Shown piece by piece: positions 5,873-15,260 of a stretch of DNA of 32,398 nt. Position numbers and translations under genes: made by a program. The notes under the pieces are model-generated. The model had not been told where the DNA came from. It did not search any database and saw only the letters and a list, made by a program, of their open reading frames with translations. Numbering within the stretch: the stretch's first letter is position 1; each line of letters begins with the position of its first letter. Location of the stretch: assembly GCA_017628775.1 (NCBI GenBank), contig JAGBYN010000064.1:1-32398 (forward strand), in the 5' to 3' direction. Source of the DNA: Bacteroidaceae bacterium (GTDB taxonomy: Bacteria; Bacteroidota; Bacteroidia; Bacteroidales; Bacteroidaceae).

Positions 5873-6514
5873 ATGATCACAGAAACTCACAACCGTAGAA
5901 AAGATAAAAATCAAGTTGCCGTAAACATGAAACCATGGGAGCTACGAGCTAAGCGCGCGTTTGACGTTAGCTTTTCGTTTATAGGGCTCCTTATCAGCAG
6001 TCCTGTTTTAATTTTGATTTATTGCGTTTTGAAAATTCACGAAGGCGGACAGGTCATTTACTCACAAGAGCGCATTGGTCTTGCCGGCAAGCCTTTTAAA
6101 ATATACAAATTCAGGACCATGCATAAAAATGCCGAAAACGGCACACCTATGCTTGCTCAGAAAAACGACGATCGCCTGACACCACTCGGCCGCTTCTTAA
6201 GAGAGCACCATTTAGACGAATTGCCACAACTGTGGAATGTATTGAAAGGCGACATGTCGTTTGTGGGATATCGCCCCGAACGTCAGTTCTTCATTGACCA
6301 AATCCTGGAGCACGATGCACGCTACGTTTCATTATACCAAATGAGACCAGGCATCACCTCAGACGCCACGATATACAACGGCTACACCGATTCTATGGAT
6401 AAAATGCTTGAACGCTTATCTATGGATTTAAACTATCTGGAGACAGCTTCGTTTACTGGCGACATCATCATCATCCTAAAAACTTGCGGCATCGTTGCTA
6501 AAGGTGAAAAATAA
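5873..6514 (+). CDS. Initiating sugar-phosphate transferase (WcaJ/PglC-type)
   Basis: The 213-residue enzyme would transfer a sugar phosphate from a nucleotide sugar to undecaprenyl phosphate, the first step of exopolysaccharide or capsule assembly, at the inner membrane. One hydrophobic segment (about residues 33-55, VSFSFIGLLISSPVLILIYC) is followed by the family motifs KIYKFRTM (about 82-89), DELPQLWNVLKGDMSFVGYR with the RPE that follows, and RPGITSDATIYNGYTD. It is the short, catalytic-core form, without the extra N-terminal membrane domain of WbaP or full WcaJ. The ATG at 5873 is used; the one at 5927 is a plausible alternative. It is probably co-transcribed with the SLBB gene that follows. 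The sugar substrate cannot be read from sequence. Confidence 0.9.
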   Translation: MITETHNRRKDKNQVAVNMKPWELRAKRAFDVSFSFIGLLISSPVLILIYCVLKIHEGGQVIYSQERIGLAGKPFKIYKFRTMHKNAENGTPMLAQKNDDRLTPLGRFLREHHLDELPQLWNVLKGDMSFVGYRPERQFFIDQILEHDARYVSLYQMRPGITSDATIYNGYTDSMDKMLERLSMDLNYLETASFTGDIIIILKTCGIVAKGEK

Positions 6515-6559
6515 TTATATCTTAGTAAGCTTCATTGACACATGTTTGCTCATACATCT

Positions 6560-8998
6560 ATGAAAAAACTCATCCTATTTTTTATCATATCGTTCACATA
6601 TATTACTGTAGCACAGGCGCAATCCTCAATGACTGACGATCAAATTAAAACTTATGTCATTGAAGAATACCAAAACGGCGCGTCGGAAAAAGAAATTGTC
6701 AGCCAGTTGTTAAAACGTGGTGCTTCAATTCAGCAAATTCAAAAGGTGAGAGATGACCTTGAAAAGGAACGTAAAGCACTAATGCAAAACAAAGACAAGA
6801 AAAACACGCCCAACGACGTCAGATTAAGAAACAACTATACACCAAGCACCATTACCGATAAGAACAAACAAGAAAGCACGCAAAAAAACGAGAAAATCTC
6901 AACAACGCTTTATAGCCCTGAAGATGCTGAGTTTATTAAAGATTTGATGACAATTGAAGAGCCCAAAGAAGATTCAATCAATATATTTGGTCGCAATATA
7001 TTTGCCCAAAAGAATTTAACCTTTGAATCTGAAATAAACATCCCTACGCCACTTGATTATGTCATAGGCGTAGGCGATATGGTAATTATTGATGTATGGG
7101 GCGCCTCACAAAAAAGCTTAAGCTATCCTGTGTCGCCCGAAGGCGAGGTGGTGATCGAAGGTTACGGACCAATAAGCGTGAAGGGCTTAACGGTGGATGA
7201 AGCCAACAAAAGAGTTAAGGCTACCTTAGGCAAGTTCTACGAAAATTCGGAGGTAAAACTAACCATTGGACAAACAAAAACCATAACCATAAACATCATG
7301 GGCGAGGTTGAGAATCCTGGTTCCTACACCATGTCGGCATTCTCCACCGTGTTTCATGCATTGTATCAAGCAGGAGGAACCACAAAGCTTGGAACGTTGA
7401 GAAACATTAAAGTGTATCGACAAAATAAGCTCATCACCACCGTTGACGTCTATGACTATATCCTTAATGGCAAACTGACGGGAAATGTTAGATTGCAAAG
7501 CGACGATGTGATCATCGTTGGTACCTACGAAAACCTTGTAAATGCTTCAGGAATGGTAAAACGCCCCATGTTTTACGAAATGAAAGCTGAAGAAAGCGTT
7601 GAGCAATTAATCAGCTATGCGGGTGGATTTACCGAAAAAGCGTTTACTGAAAACGTACGCATCACGCGTCATGAAAAGGGAAGAATGTCCATCTACACCC
7701 TCAATGAAGCCCAAAGAAGCAATTTTCACCTCTTAAATGGTGATAGCCTCACGGTTGATAGCGTACTCAACAGATACAACAATATGGTTGAAATCAGGGG
7801 GGCAATCAAACAACCTGGTAAATACCAAATGGACGGCAATATCAAAACATTCAAAGAACTCATAGAGATTGCTGGAGGTGTGACGGAAGATGCCATGCTT
7901 GAACGAGCGTTGTTGCATCGCAGAAAAAAAGACCGTACAATTGAGGTTATTGCATTGAACCTTGAAAAAATCATTAACGGCACATCTGCCGACCTTGAAA
8001 TTAAAAATGAGGATGAATTGTACATTCACTCAAAGGCAGCAGAACTCAGTGAATACGAACTGTATATTTATGGCGAGGTGGTAAACCCTGGTTATTACCA
8101 ATATGCAGATCACATGACCATTGAAGACCTTATCCTTACGGCTGGAGGATTGCTTGACGCTGCATCACTGACACGCGTTGATGTGGCACGCCGAATAAGG
8201 GACAAAGAAAACGAAGAATCGACCGAAGTTGTTTCCGAAACGTTTACCTTCTCAATAAAAGACGGATTTGTCGTTCAGGAAAACGAAGAAAAATTCACGC
8301 TGCAACCCTACGATGAAGTTTACGTGCGCCGAGCGCCTAATTACATCATGCAAGAGCACGTACAAATCAAGGGTGAAGCCACATTTGCAGGCACGTATGC
8401 GATTTCAAAACGAAACTACCGATTAAGCGATTTGATTAAAGCAGCAGGAGGTCTTTCATCAGGTTCATACATTCAAGGGGCGCGGTTGGAGCGTAAATTA
8501 ACAGAGGAAGAGCTCTTGCAGCAAAAAGAAATGATGAAAGCGTTAAACGACAGTATCGACAAAGATAAGTTGGAATTTAAAACAACAAAATACGTTGGTA
8601 TCAACTTGGAAAAAGCGATAGAAAACCCTGGCGACGATTTCTACGACCTTGTGCTTCAAGATGGCGATATCCTTAACATCCCGCAAATTAACAACACCAT
8701 CACGATTAGTGGTGAAGTACTCTACCCCAACACCATTGTTTACCAAGACAATAAAAAATTAAAGTACTACATCAATCAAGCAGGTGGATACACAGAAAAG
8801 GCCAAAAAGAGCAAAGTGTATGCCATTAATATGGATGGTACAGTCACGATTGTCAAGAAAGCGTCGGATATTAAACCGGGTGCAAGAATCGTAGTTCCAA
8901 CCAAAGAAGAACGACAAAAATTAAATTTCACGCAATACATCAGCATTTTCTCAACAATCGCCATGATGGGTAGTGTGATCGCTACGCTTTTAAAATAA
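6560..8998 (+). CDS. Outer-membrane polysaccharide export protein with six SLBB repeats
   Basis: The 812-residue protein is Wza-like and would form the outer-membrane exit for a surface polysaccharide. The ATG at 6560 is preferred because it gives a clean signal peptide (MKKLILFFIISFTYITVAQA); an ATG at 6542 adds six residues. After a charged helical segment come the Poly_export domain (about 160-235, YVIGVGDMVIIDVWG) and six SLBB repeats starting near 247, 330, 413, 504, 603 and 717, each with a G-x-V/I...PG...AGG pattern. A hydrophobic C-terminal helix (about 793-811) follows. It is much longer than Wza (about 380 residues), as is usual in Bacteroidetes. No partner Wzc kinase is adjacent. 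Confidence 0.93.
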   Translation: MKKLILFFIISFTYITVAQAQSSMTDDQIKTYVIEEYQNGASEKEIVSQLLKRGASIQQIQKVRDDLEKERKALMQNKDKKNTPNDVRLRNNYTPSTITDKNKQESTQKNEKISTTLYSPEDAEFIKDLMTIEEPKEDSINIFGRNIFAQKNLTFESEINIPTPLDYVIGVGDMVIIDVWGASQKSLSYPVSPEGEVVIEGYGPISVKGLTVDEANKRVKATLGKFYENSEVKLTIGQTKTITINIMGEVENPGSYTMSAFSTVFHALYQAGGTTKLGTLRNIKVYRQNKLITTVDVYDYILNGKLTGNVRLQSDDVIIVGTYENLVNASGMVKRPMFYEMKAEESVEQLISYAGGFTEKAFTENVRITRHEKGRMSIYTLNEAQRSNFHLLNGDSLTVDSVLNRYNNMVEIRGAIKQPGKYQMDGNIKTFKELIEIAGGVTEDAMLERALLHRRKKDRTIEVIALNLEKIINGTSADLEIKNEDELYIHSKAAELSEYELYIYGEVVNPGYYQYADHMTIEDLILTAGGLLDAASLTRVDVARRIRDKENEESTEVVSETFTFSIKDGFVVQENEEKFTLQPYDEVYVRRAPNYIMQEHVQIKGEATFAGTYAISKRNYRLSDLIKAAGGLSSGSYIQGARLERKLTEEELLQQKEMMKALNDSIDKDKLEFKTTKYVGINLEKAIENPGDDFYDLVLQDGDILNIPQINNTITISGEVLYPNTIVYQDNKKLKYYINQAGGYTEKAKKSKVYAINMDGTVTIVKKASDIKPGARIVVPTKEERQKLNFTQYISIFSTIAMMGSVIATLLK

Positions 8999-9017
8999 AA
9001 CGATTCTCAAACTCATA

Positions 9018-9052
9018 AAAAAAACTCTTGGTTACACACCAAGAGTTTTTTT
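9018..9052. terminator. Bidirectional terminator between convergent polysaccharide blocks
   Basis: CTCTTGGT (9025-9032) pairs with ACCAAGAG (9038-9045) around a 5-base loop, with an A run before and a T run after. It can end the SLBB gene on the plus strand and the glycosyltransferase gene on the minus strand. Confidence 0.9.
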
Positions 9053-9098
9053 GTTGTTGTAAATCGCTAAGAAATTAAAATCACGTTTTCCAGCCAAA

Positions 9099-9890
9099 TC
9101 AGTCTTTATTTTTAAAATAATGAAGTTTCTTTAAAGCATCCAAACCAAATATTCTGGTAAAGATGCGCTTACAGAAATCAAAAGCCCGCATGTAATAATA
9201 AAAATAGCATGCCCTCATTTGACCGCCACCATTATTCAAGACTACATGTTCAATATCATAACGCTTTTTAGAGATAGGAGTAGTTGAAACTCCACCTAAG
9301 CGAAACTCTGCCACATCAAAATTGACATATTTAAAAACAGCCCCTCCTTGATATAATCTTGTCATCAAATCATAATCCATCATATACCTGAACTTCAAGT
9401 CATAAAGTCCCCACTTTTGATATGCCACACGACTAATAAAAGTGCCTTGATGAGCGACATGTGTGATAAAAGGTGCTAAAGGGAATTTCATAGAAGGTAT
9501 TTCACGTCCTCTAAATCCAGTTTCCTTATTAACCACCATAACATTGGCCCTAAAAGCATCAACACGTTCTTCATAAACTGAGGCAATAGCTTCTAAAGCA
9601 CCAGGAAGAAGAATATCATCGCTATTAATAATACCAATAACATCACCCTTAGCATGAAGGACTCCTTTATTAAAGGCGTCGCTAATACCCTTATCTTTTT
9701 CAGAACATACATAACCTAATTGATCGCGATATTTGTTCACGATCGTCATGGTATTATCTGTTGAGCCACCATCAATGATAACATAATCCAAGGAAGAATA
9801 ATTTTGCGACAACACGCTCTTAATAGTTTCTTCTATGGTTGATTCGCTATTAAAACATATAGTTACAATGGATATTTTGGGTTTGTTCAT
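9099..9890 (-). CDS. Family 2 glycosyltransferase (WcaA-like)
   Basis: The 263-residue GT-A fold enzyme would transfer a sugar to a growing lipid-linked repeat unit at the cytoplasmic face. The N-terminal strand KISIVTICFNSE, then the nucleotide-binding DGGSTDNT and the metal-binding INSDD motif, are typical of GT2. HQGTFISR and MDYDLMTRLY are typical acceptor-side motifs of the family. The ATG at 9890 is chosen; a TTG two codons earlier would sit one base from the upstream gene's stop. It is the last gene of a three-glycosyltransferase run. The C-terminal tail is basic and aromatic and may associate with the membrane. Donor and acceptor are unknown. Confidence 0.92.
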   Translation of the reverse strand: MNKPKISIVTICFNSESTIEETIKSVLSQNYSSLDYVIIDGGSTDNTMTIVNKYRDQLGYVCSEKDKGISDAFNKGVLHAKGDVIGIINSDDILLPGALEAIASVYEERVDAFRANVMVVNKETGFRGREIPSMKFPLAPFITHVAHQGTFISRVAYQKWGLYDLKFRYMMDYDLMTRLYQGGAVFKYVNFDVAEFRLGGVSTTPISKKRYDIEHVVLNNGGGQMRACYFYYYMRAFDFCKRIFTRIFGLDALKKLHYFKNKD

Positions 9891-9896
9891 AGTCAA

Positions 9897-10799
9897 TTAA
9901 AACAAATTTAGAAGAAATGACAACTTTGTGGATAAGTTGACGGAAAAGCTTGAACACTTTAATCGTTTATCAAACAATACACGCCATTTAGACTTCAAAC
10001 TGCGTTGATAGTTAATCACATCATAAGTCAGCCTTCTATTTTCATCCGACATCACAGAATGATAACCGAGCCACAATTCATGGGCTGTTCGTAAACGAAT
10101 ATTTTCGCGCTTCCGAAGGCGTTTTAATCGACTCTCCCACACAAATCGTTTTTGATTTAACTGACCTACAGCATTATTGTTATGCTGACGATACAACATA
10201 TGAGGAGTAGAATCAAACGTCACATAAGCACCTACAGCCAACGCCACATCATAAATCCAAAAGTCATGCATTTGCATGTACTTAGGTGTATAACTTAACA
10301 GGACATCACGCATCTTTGCATTCATCAGCATCGTACATCCACCCACGAACTGATGAATTAAAGCTTCTCCATAAGTCAACAGAGGATTTAAGACAACACT
10401 GGGCAAGGGATTAAGCTGAGAATCTGCCAATTGAGTTTGAGAAAAATACAAGGCTGGTTCTGATTCATGCCCTTTAAGACGCGTGTAGGCTTCAAAGAGT
10501 TTATCGTCCATCCAAAAATCATCCTGATCCGAAAATGCAAAATAATCCCCTTCAGGTGCAGAAGTCAACAGATGCCAAAAACTCCAGGCAGGTTTTAAAT
10601 TGGGACCAGTATACCATGTCAAACGCCCAGATTTAGATTCACGTTCTAAAATCTCAAGCGTATCATCTTTCGAACCATCATCTCTAACGTATAAGTTAAC
10701 TTTTACGTTTTTTTGAGCGTATATAGAATCTAATTGTTGCTGTAAAAATAATTCACCATTAAAGGTTGAAAGCAGTACAGTTATGTTAGGTTTATCCAT
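9897..10799 (-). CDS. Family 2 glycosyltransferase (rhamnosyltransferase-like)
   Basis: The 300-residue protein has the GT2 layout: ITVLLSTFNGELFLQQQLDS, VRDDGSKDDT, and an FSDQDDFW metal-site motif that is characteristic of the rhamnosyltransferase-like branch of GT2 enzymes. LMNAKMRD and MHDFWIYDVALA follow as expected for this branch. There is no signal peptide, so it acts on the cytoplasmic side of the inner membrane. It lies 6 bases before the next glycosyltransferase start and 18 bases after the previous one, so all three are one operon. Rhamnose as donor is only a family-level guess, as no dTDP-rhamnose genes are in the window. Confidence 0.92.
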   Translation of the reverse strand: MDKPNITVLLSTFNGELFLQQQLDSIYAQKNVKVNLYVRDDGSKDDTLEILERESKSGRLTWYTGPNLKPAWSFWHLLTSAPEGDYFAFSDQDDFWMDDKLFEAYTRLKGHESEPALYFSQTQLADSQLNPLPSVVLNPLLTYGEALIHQFVGGCTMLMNAKMRDVLLSYTPKYMQMHDFWIYDVALAVGAYVTFDSTPHMLYRQHNNNAVGQLNQKRFVWESRLKRLRKRENIRLRTAHELWLGYHSVMSDENRRLTYDVINYQRSLKSKWRVLFDKRLKCSSFSVNLSTKLSFLLNLF

Positions 10800-10817
10800 T
10801 TAAGAAAATCCTATTAT

Positions 10818-11570
10818 TTATCTTCTAATAAATTGTTTTAACTTGGGGAATAACCTTAAAAAAGGATAATATACCGGAGCTTTAATTCCATTAACCTTGA
10901 AAGAATGTCGGCATTGAATAACGCCATGCATAATACTCATCAAATTTCTGCTGGTTACGCCACCTATACGCATACGCACCAAAACCTTATCGATATGTTT
11001 TGTTTTCAGCTGATTAACTTCTATAAAGCGTAACATGAGTTCGAAATCGGCCGACAGTGGCATATCAAGCCTAAACCCACCCAATTGCTCATAACATTTA
11101 CGTTTAGCATAAAAAGTTGGGTGCGCAGGATGCCATCCATACTTAAAAGCTCCTGGCTGATAGTCCGATGTCGTCCAATACCTCACGATTTTATCCGTAT
11201 TATTGGCATTAACGTAATATAAATCAGCATGCACGCCATCCAAGGTAGGATCTTCCTTAAATTCTTTAACAACAGCAGAAATGGCATCAGTGCAAGTCAG
11301 AAAATCATCTGAATTGATATAGCCAACAATATCGCCCGTGGCATGTTGCCACCCCTTATTCATGGCATCATACAAGCCTCGGTCGGGTTCTGACACAACT
11401 TTTGAAATATGTGAACGATATTTATTAACAATGTTCATTGTTCCATCCTTACTCTTCCCATCGATAATAATATATTCGATGTTGGGGTAATCCTGCGCAA
11501 TAACACTCTTAATCGTATCCTCCAAAGTTCTTTCGCTATTGAATGATATTGTAATTAAACTAACCTTCAT
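10818..11570 (-). CDS. Family 2 glycosyltransferase (WcaA-like)
   Basis: The 250-residue GT2 enzyme has KVSLITISFNSE, DGKSKDGT and INSDDF motifs, then HPTFYAKRK and PLSADFELMLRF, a common signature of capsule and O-antigen glycosyltransferases in Bacteroidetes. It resembles the 9099-9890 protein in its first 100 residues (both have SVI/LSQxY, VNKY and NKG blocks), suggesting paralogues. It is the first gene of the three-gene run, separated from the lipoprotein gene by a 321-base gap, so it may have its own promoter. The substrate is unknown. Confidence 0.92.
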   Translation of the reverse strand: MKVSLITISFNSERTLEDTIKSVIAQDYPNIEYIIIDGKSKDGTMNIVNKYRSHISKVVSEPDRGLYDAMNKGWQHATGDIVGYINSDDFLTCTDAISAVVKEFKEDPTLDGVHADLYYVNANNTDKIVRYWTTSDYQPGAFKYGWHPAHPTFYAKRKCYEQLGGFRLDMPLSADFELMLRFIEVNQLKTKHIDKVLVRMRIGGVTSRNLMSIMHGVIQCRHSFKVNGIKAPVYYPFLRLFPKLKQFIRR

Positions 11571-11891
11571 ATCTAAATCATAAGATAAAACAAAGCTTTA
11601 AGTGCGATAAAAAATAACTTACCCAACTTTTCAAACTTTATTTTTTAGGTATTATTTCTATTTCGAATGTACTTATCCTCTTGCTGAATTTGTACTCACA
11701 CAAAGGCGCAAAGAACACCAAAATATGTTCTGAACGCTGATCTTCTAATTAGTGCAATTGACTTGTGCGACCTTCGGTTTGTGTTCAAAGAAAAGAAATT
11801 CAGTGTAATAGCAAATGCTTTGAAAGTCAGGAAAGCCAAGCCGCAGGGGCAGCTGTTCTCTGTTCTCTAAACTCTAATCTCTCAACTCCGA
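11571..11891. other. Gap between glycosyltransferase run and lipoprotein gene
   Basis: No gene was found. It contains a dispersed intergenic motif CAAAGGCGCAAAG (11701-11713, the inverse of copies at 3102-3114 and 32000-32012) and a CT-rich stretch (11848-11890). A minus-strand AAGCTTTG near 11590 is only a weak promoter candidate. The gap looks like the junction of two transcription units. Confidence 0.5.
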
Positions 11892-12362
11892 CTAAAATTT
11901 TCTAAAAAACAATTTCTTATTTTCAGAAACTAAAATCATGTGTTTGTTATTCAGCTTTTCAATATCAAAAGTATCGGAACAACCAACGATACCATAACGT
12001 TCTAAAAGAGTCGTTGAACGGTCGGTCAATAAACTATCTCTGTTATCAAAATGTAAATAAACCTCATGAACAAACAATTGGCCATTGGAATAATCAAACC
12101 TACAAAATGCTCGATCTGTTTTGAGGGAATTTGCCGTATCTTCATAAATAAGATCAGATAGCGACATGATCAACATTAAATCTAATTGAAAATTCCAATA
12201 ATATTGATTTTCCAGCACATTTTCTTCATAAGAATTATTTTCATCAAGATGCATAATCTTTTGTAAATGCCACATCCCGTCCAATTCATCATTTTGCGGT
12301 AGTTTATCGCATGAAGTGAAACCAACGAGCCACAAACACAACCAATACTTTATCTTCTTCAT
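11892..12362 (-). CDS. Small lipoprotein, lipocalin-like
   Basis: The 156-residue protein has a lipoprotein signal (KYWLCLWLVGFTSC, Cys at about residue 18), so it is probably anchored in the outer membrane. The mature part begins with LDGMWHLQKIMH, the opening of many Bacteroidetes lipocalin-like small lipoproteins (ligand-binding beta-barrels), and continues with alternating strands. It lies 27 bases after the Wzi-like gene in the same orientation, so it is likely co-transcribed and may assist polysaccharide surface assembly. That role is inferred from context only. Confidence 0.75.
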   Translation of the reverse strand: MKKIKYWLCLWLVGFTSCDKLPQNDELDGMWHLQKIMHLDENNSYEENVLENQYYWNFQLDLMLIMSLSDLIYEDTANSLKTDRAFCRFDYSNGQLFVHEVYLHFDNRDSLLTDRSTTLLERYGIVGCSDTFDIEKLNNKHMILVSENKKLFFRKF

Positions 12363-12389
12363 TTCGTAATGTTTTCTTTAACAAGTTAT

Positions 12390-13937
12390 TCACTTAAAAA
12401 AGAGTCCTGTTTTAATAATGGATAATGAAAAGCCTAAGTTATCGCCTAATTGCTGACCACGATCAAATGCGAACGAAAAGGTAGTGTTCCAACCGTTGTG
12501 TCTTAAAGATTTGAAGTGCTCAAAATTATAATTGAGAGCAACAAGTCCACTGGTCATATATTTTCTCTGCAAATAGGGTTTCCAATATGTTCCAAGATGT
12601 GTTGCATAACTCAGTTTCACAAAATAATTCAGCCCCTTAAAAGGCTGACCTTCAAAACCTAAATGATGCGCTGTAATGCGGTTGCTATGAAAAGCGATCT
12701 CACTATCGGAATAATAGATTGGCGAAGTAAACAAAGGGTTTCCCATAGTTTGTCCCCAATGTTGCCAACCTGGATATAAATTATGATTATAATAGTTGTC
12801 ACGGCCACTGATTTGATCTTTGATTTGGCTCGTTTTATCATGATAAATCGCCCCACCTTGATAAGTGGAATTCATGTATTCATAAACAAGTGATGACAAC
12901 CATTTATTTTTGTGCAGATTGAGTTCAAAACCAATCAAACCATCAAACCAACCATATTCGAAAAACATCATTGAATGGTCTTCAAAATAATGATCGTAGT
13001 AGGCGCGCAAGGACCAATCCTTTGCTTGATAAGTCAATGAAAAAAGCCAACTTCCCAAGGTATTACCTGAAGCATTTTTATAATCTCCATCTGTTTTATC
13101 ACTTCCAACGCCTAATAGGGCATTAATAAAATCTTTTGGTCCATTACCCATCTCCAATTTTTCGCCATACCACCCCACTCTACTCGTTGGATTATAAATA
13201 ACACCCCCAAATTGAGTCGCCATCTCCAAACCTCCTTCAAAAAATAAATGACTTTTTTGAGGATTACCTATACGCAGATAACCAGCCTTCGTATGCAACA
13301 ACGCTCGCTCTGCATAACGTCCTTTGACTGAAGCATACGACTTTTGCCATCCAGCATCTGTCATGTAGCCATACGAGATATGCCCCTTAATAGCCAACCA
13401 AGGATTAGATGGTCCCGTCAAACTGAAATACTCGGGTATTTCAAATCTAATTTGAGGCACAGGGCGCGCATTAATACCAAATGTTTGTGAACCACTACTT
13501 AGATTTTGATTCTTTAATTCCATTGGGCGTTCTTTTGCCCCTATTGACAAACGAAACTTCTTATAATCTAAGTCAAGAAACAATTGTTGGATGATAAAGT
13601 CAGAACGTTGTTTACCATAATCAACATTTTCGGTTGCATAATTGTACGGAACAACAACATCAGCGCCATAGCCTAAACTCCAAGCTGATTTATCTTTTAA
13701 CCTAAACATAGGCTGAAACATGCTGATTCTAAAATATGCAGAGGCATCTTGAATTGAACTTAAACCATGCTTATTACTTGAAAGCCACAATGGTGTAACA
13801 CCCTGTGGCGAAAAAGTAGAATTGACTTCTGCTGCATACCTTAAAGAATCATTCCATATATGTGAGAAAGCAGATATATCGTTATTAGAAAACAACAACA
13901 TAACTGACATCAAAATCCATTTGATTTTAACACGCAT
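12390..13937 (-). CDS. Capsule assembly Wzi-family outer-membrane barrel
   Basis: The 515-residue protein has a signal peptide (about residues 1-24, ending SAF) and a mature part made of alternating amphipathic strands ending in an aromatic residue (the last residues are TGLFFK), as in outer-membrane barrels. LSLGAKERPMELKN-type and FGINARPVPQIRFEIPEY segments are typical of the Bacteroidetes branch of Wzi, an outer-membrane lectin that binds exported capsule to the surface. It is slightly longer than E. coli Wzi (about 480). It starts 4 bases after the glucosaminidase gene stops, indicating one operon. The family call is good; the ligand is unknown. Confidence 0.88.
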   Translation of the reverse strand: MRVKIKWILMSVMLLFSNNDISAFSHIWNDSLRYAAEVNSTFSPQGVTPLWLSSNKHGLSSIQDASAYFRISMFQPMFRLKDKSAWSLGYGADVVVPYNYATENVDYGKQRSDFIIQQLFLDLDYKKFRLSIGAKERPMELKNQNLSSGSQTFGINARPVPQIRFEIPEYFSLTGPSNPWLAIKGHISYGYMTDAGWQKSYASVKGRYAERALLHTKAGYLRIGNPQKSHLFFEGGLEMATQFGGVIYNPTSRVGWYGEKLEMGNGPKDFINALLGVGSDKTDGDYKNASGNTLGSWLFSLTYQAKDWSLRAYYDHYFEDHSMMFFEYGWFDGLIGFELNLHKNKWLSSLVYEYMNSTYQGGAIYHDKTSQIKDQISGRDNYYNHNLYPGWQHWGQTMGNPLFTSPIYYSDSEIAFHSNRITAHHLGFEGQPFKGLNYFVKLSYATHLGTYWKPYLQRKYMTSGLVALNYNFEHFKSLRHNGWNTTFSFAFDRGQQLGDNLGFSLSIIKTGLFFK

Positions 13938-13941
13938 ATAT

Positions 13942-14874
13942 TTATTTTCTGATTAATAAAGAAGCACCAGGCTGTAGAGCAAAATTATCATCTAATTTAT
14001 TGATTTTAAATAAAGTCGAAACTCGCATAGCATACATTTGTGAGATATCATGTAGCGATTCGCCTTCCTTTACAATATGATATTGCCCCTTCCATTGCTT
14101 GGCGGCTTTTTTCTGTTTTTTTGTGATATAAACAATCTCCCCCTCTTTAAAAACATAATCCTTAGAAATCTCATTATATTTTCTGAGTTTTCTTTTACTG
14201 ATGTTTAAATTCTTCGACAATGTTTTAAACGTATCTCCATGTTTTGCTCTGACATAAAAACTTTCATTGCAACATTCAATCTTGTATCCTTTAAGGCTTA
14301 ATCTCAGTACTGTTTTATCTCCCTTTTTATCAAAACGATACAAATGATAGCGCTCAATCAGGTCAATCAATTGTTCTGCATACCTTGGATTGGTTGCATA
14401 TCCAGCTTTCTTTAATCCTTTTGCCCAACCCTTGTAGTCTGTTTGTTTTAAATCAAACAAAAAAGCATATCTCTGACCTTGAGTCAAAAAAAGCGAATGA
14501 TCCTCGTACGAATGCTTGACAGACTTATATTTTCTGAATTTTTCATTTCGTTTATCATCATCATGCTTAACATACGCCCCCTTCCAATTTGATCCTACTT
14601 TTATTCCGAAATGATTGTTGGCCTTTTTAGCTAAAGTGCTCTGTCCTGCTCCACTTTCCAACAATCCCTGAGCCAATGTAATACTTGCTGGAACACCATA
14701 TTTTTCCATTTGATCAACCGCAAATTCACTATAGCGCTCAATGTACAACTCATAACTTTTAATTTGCCCCAAACAACACAAGGAGCATAATGAAAAGCCT
14801 ACAAGAAACAAGAAACGAAAAATAGAACATTGTTGAAATAAATTATGAAGAATCATATCATTTACAAAAGTCAT
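13942..14874 (-). CDS. GH73 glucosaminidase with two LysM-type repeats
   Basis: The 310-residue exported peptidoglycan hydrolase would cleave the glycan between GlcNAc and MurNAc. A hydrophobic signal (about residues 18-36, ending CLGQ) precedes a glucosaminidase (GH73) domain: the motif ITLAQGLLESGAGQST carries the presumed catalytic Glu73, and NNHFGIKVG and AGYATNPRYAEQLIDLIERY are family hallmarks. Two LysM-like peptidoglycan-binding segments follow at about 206-252 (FYVRAKHGDTFKTLSK) and 265-310 (YHIVKEGESLHDISQMY). The ATG at 14872-14874 is used; the one at 14856 is possible. It is first in the operon with the Wzi-like gene, suggesting local wall opening linked to polysaccharide surface assembly. 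Confidence 0.92.
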   Translation of the reverse strand: MTFVNDMILHNLFQQCSIFRFLFLVGFSLCSLCCLGQIKSYELYIERYSEFAVDQMEKYGVPASITLAQGLLESGAGQSTLAKKANNHFGIKVGSNWKGAYVKHDDDKRNEKFRKYKSVKHSYEDHSLFLTQGQRYAFLFDLKQTDYKGWAKGLKKAGYATNPRYAEQLIDLIERYHLYRFDKKGDKTVLRLSLKGYKIECCNESFYVRAKHGDTFKTLSKNLNISKRKLRKYNEISKDYVFKEGEIVYITKKQKKAAKQWKGQYHIVKEGESLHDISQMYAMRVSTLFKINKLDDNFALQPGASLLIRK

Positions 14875-14908
14875 TTTAGAGCATCAACAAATAAGCATTC
14901 ATTGGGCA

Positions 14909-14916
14909 CAAATATA
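14909..14916 (-). promoter_or_regulatory. -7 box for the glucosaminidase-Wzi operon
   Basis: The minus strand reads TATATTTG then T, a match to TAnnTTTG, 34 bases before the ATG. No clear -33 TTTG at the usual spacing. Confidence 0.45.
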
Positions 14917-15194
14917 TAGCCATAGGCAAATTTAAGGATTTTATAGAGAAAACCAAAGATAAATTTAAAAATTCATCAGCAAACCCATTTTAAAAACGAT
15001 TAATCAGAAAAGAGTCTGCACAATGACAATTGGAAAACTTATTTAATGAGTCAAAGTGCAAATCACGTTAAGCTGTAAACTTCAAAACACAAAACCAACG
15101 CAACTCACATTATTGTATATTATAATTTGTTAAATAAACCAAGAATACCGAAGAAATAGCCAAAAACTTAATAAAGGGTTTGAGTTTTAATTAG

Positions 15195-15202
15195 TAATTT
15201 TG
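15195..15202 (+). promoter_or_regulatory. -7 box for the RND efflux operon
   Basis: TAATTTTG followed by C is a full match to TAnnTTTG, 58 bases before the membrane fusion protein ATG. A TTTG at 15179-15182 lies only 12 bases upstream, closer than the usual spacing. Confidence 0.5.
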
Positions 15203-15260
15203 CAACGACTTATAGAAATATAATTAATTAAAAACAAACTATAAATTAATCATTAACACA

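Larger units (their letters stand above)
14875..15260. other. Divergent promoter region, polysaccharide versus efflux operons
   Basis: No gene was found. The AT-rich region separates the minus-strand glucosaminidase operon from the plus-strand RND efflux operon and carries one -7 box for each. No obvious palindromic repressor site was found. Confidence 0.6.
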
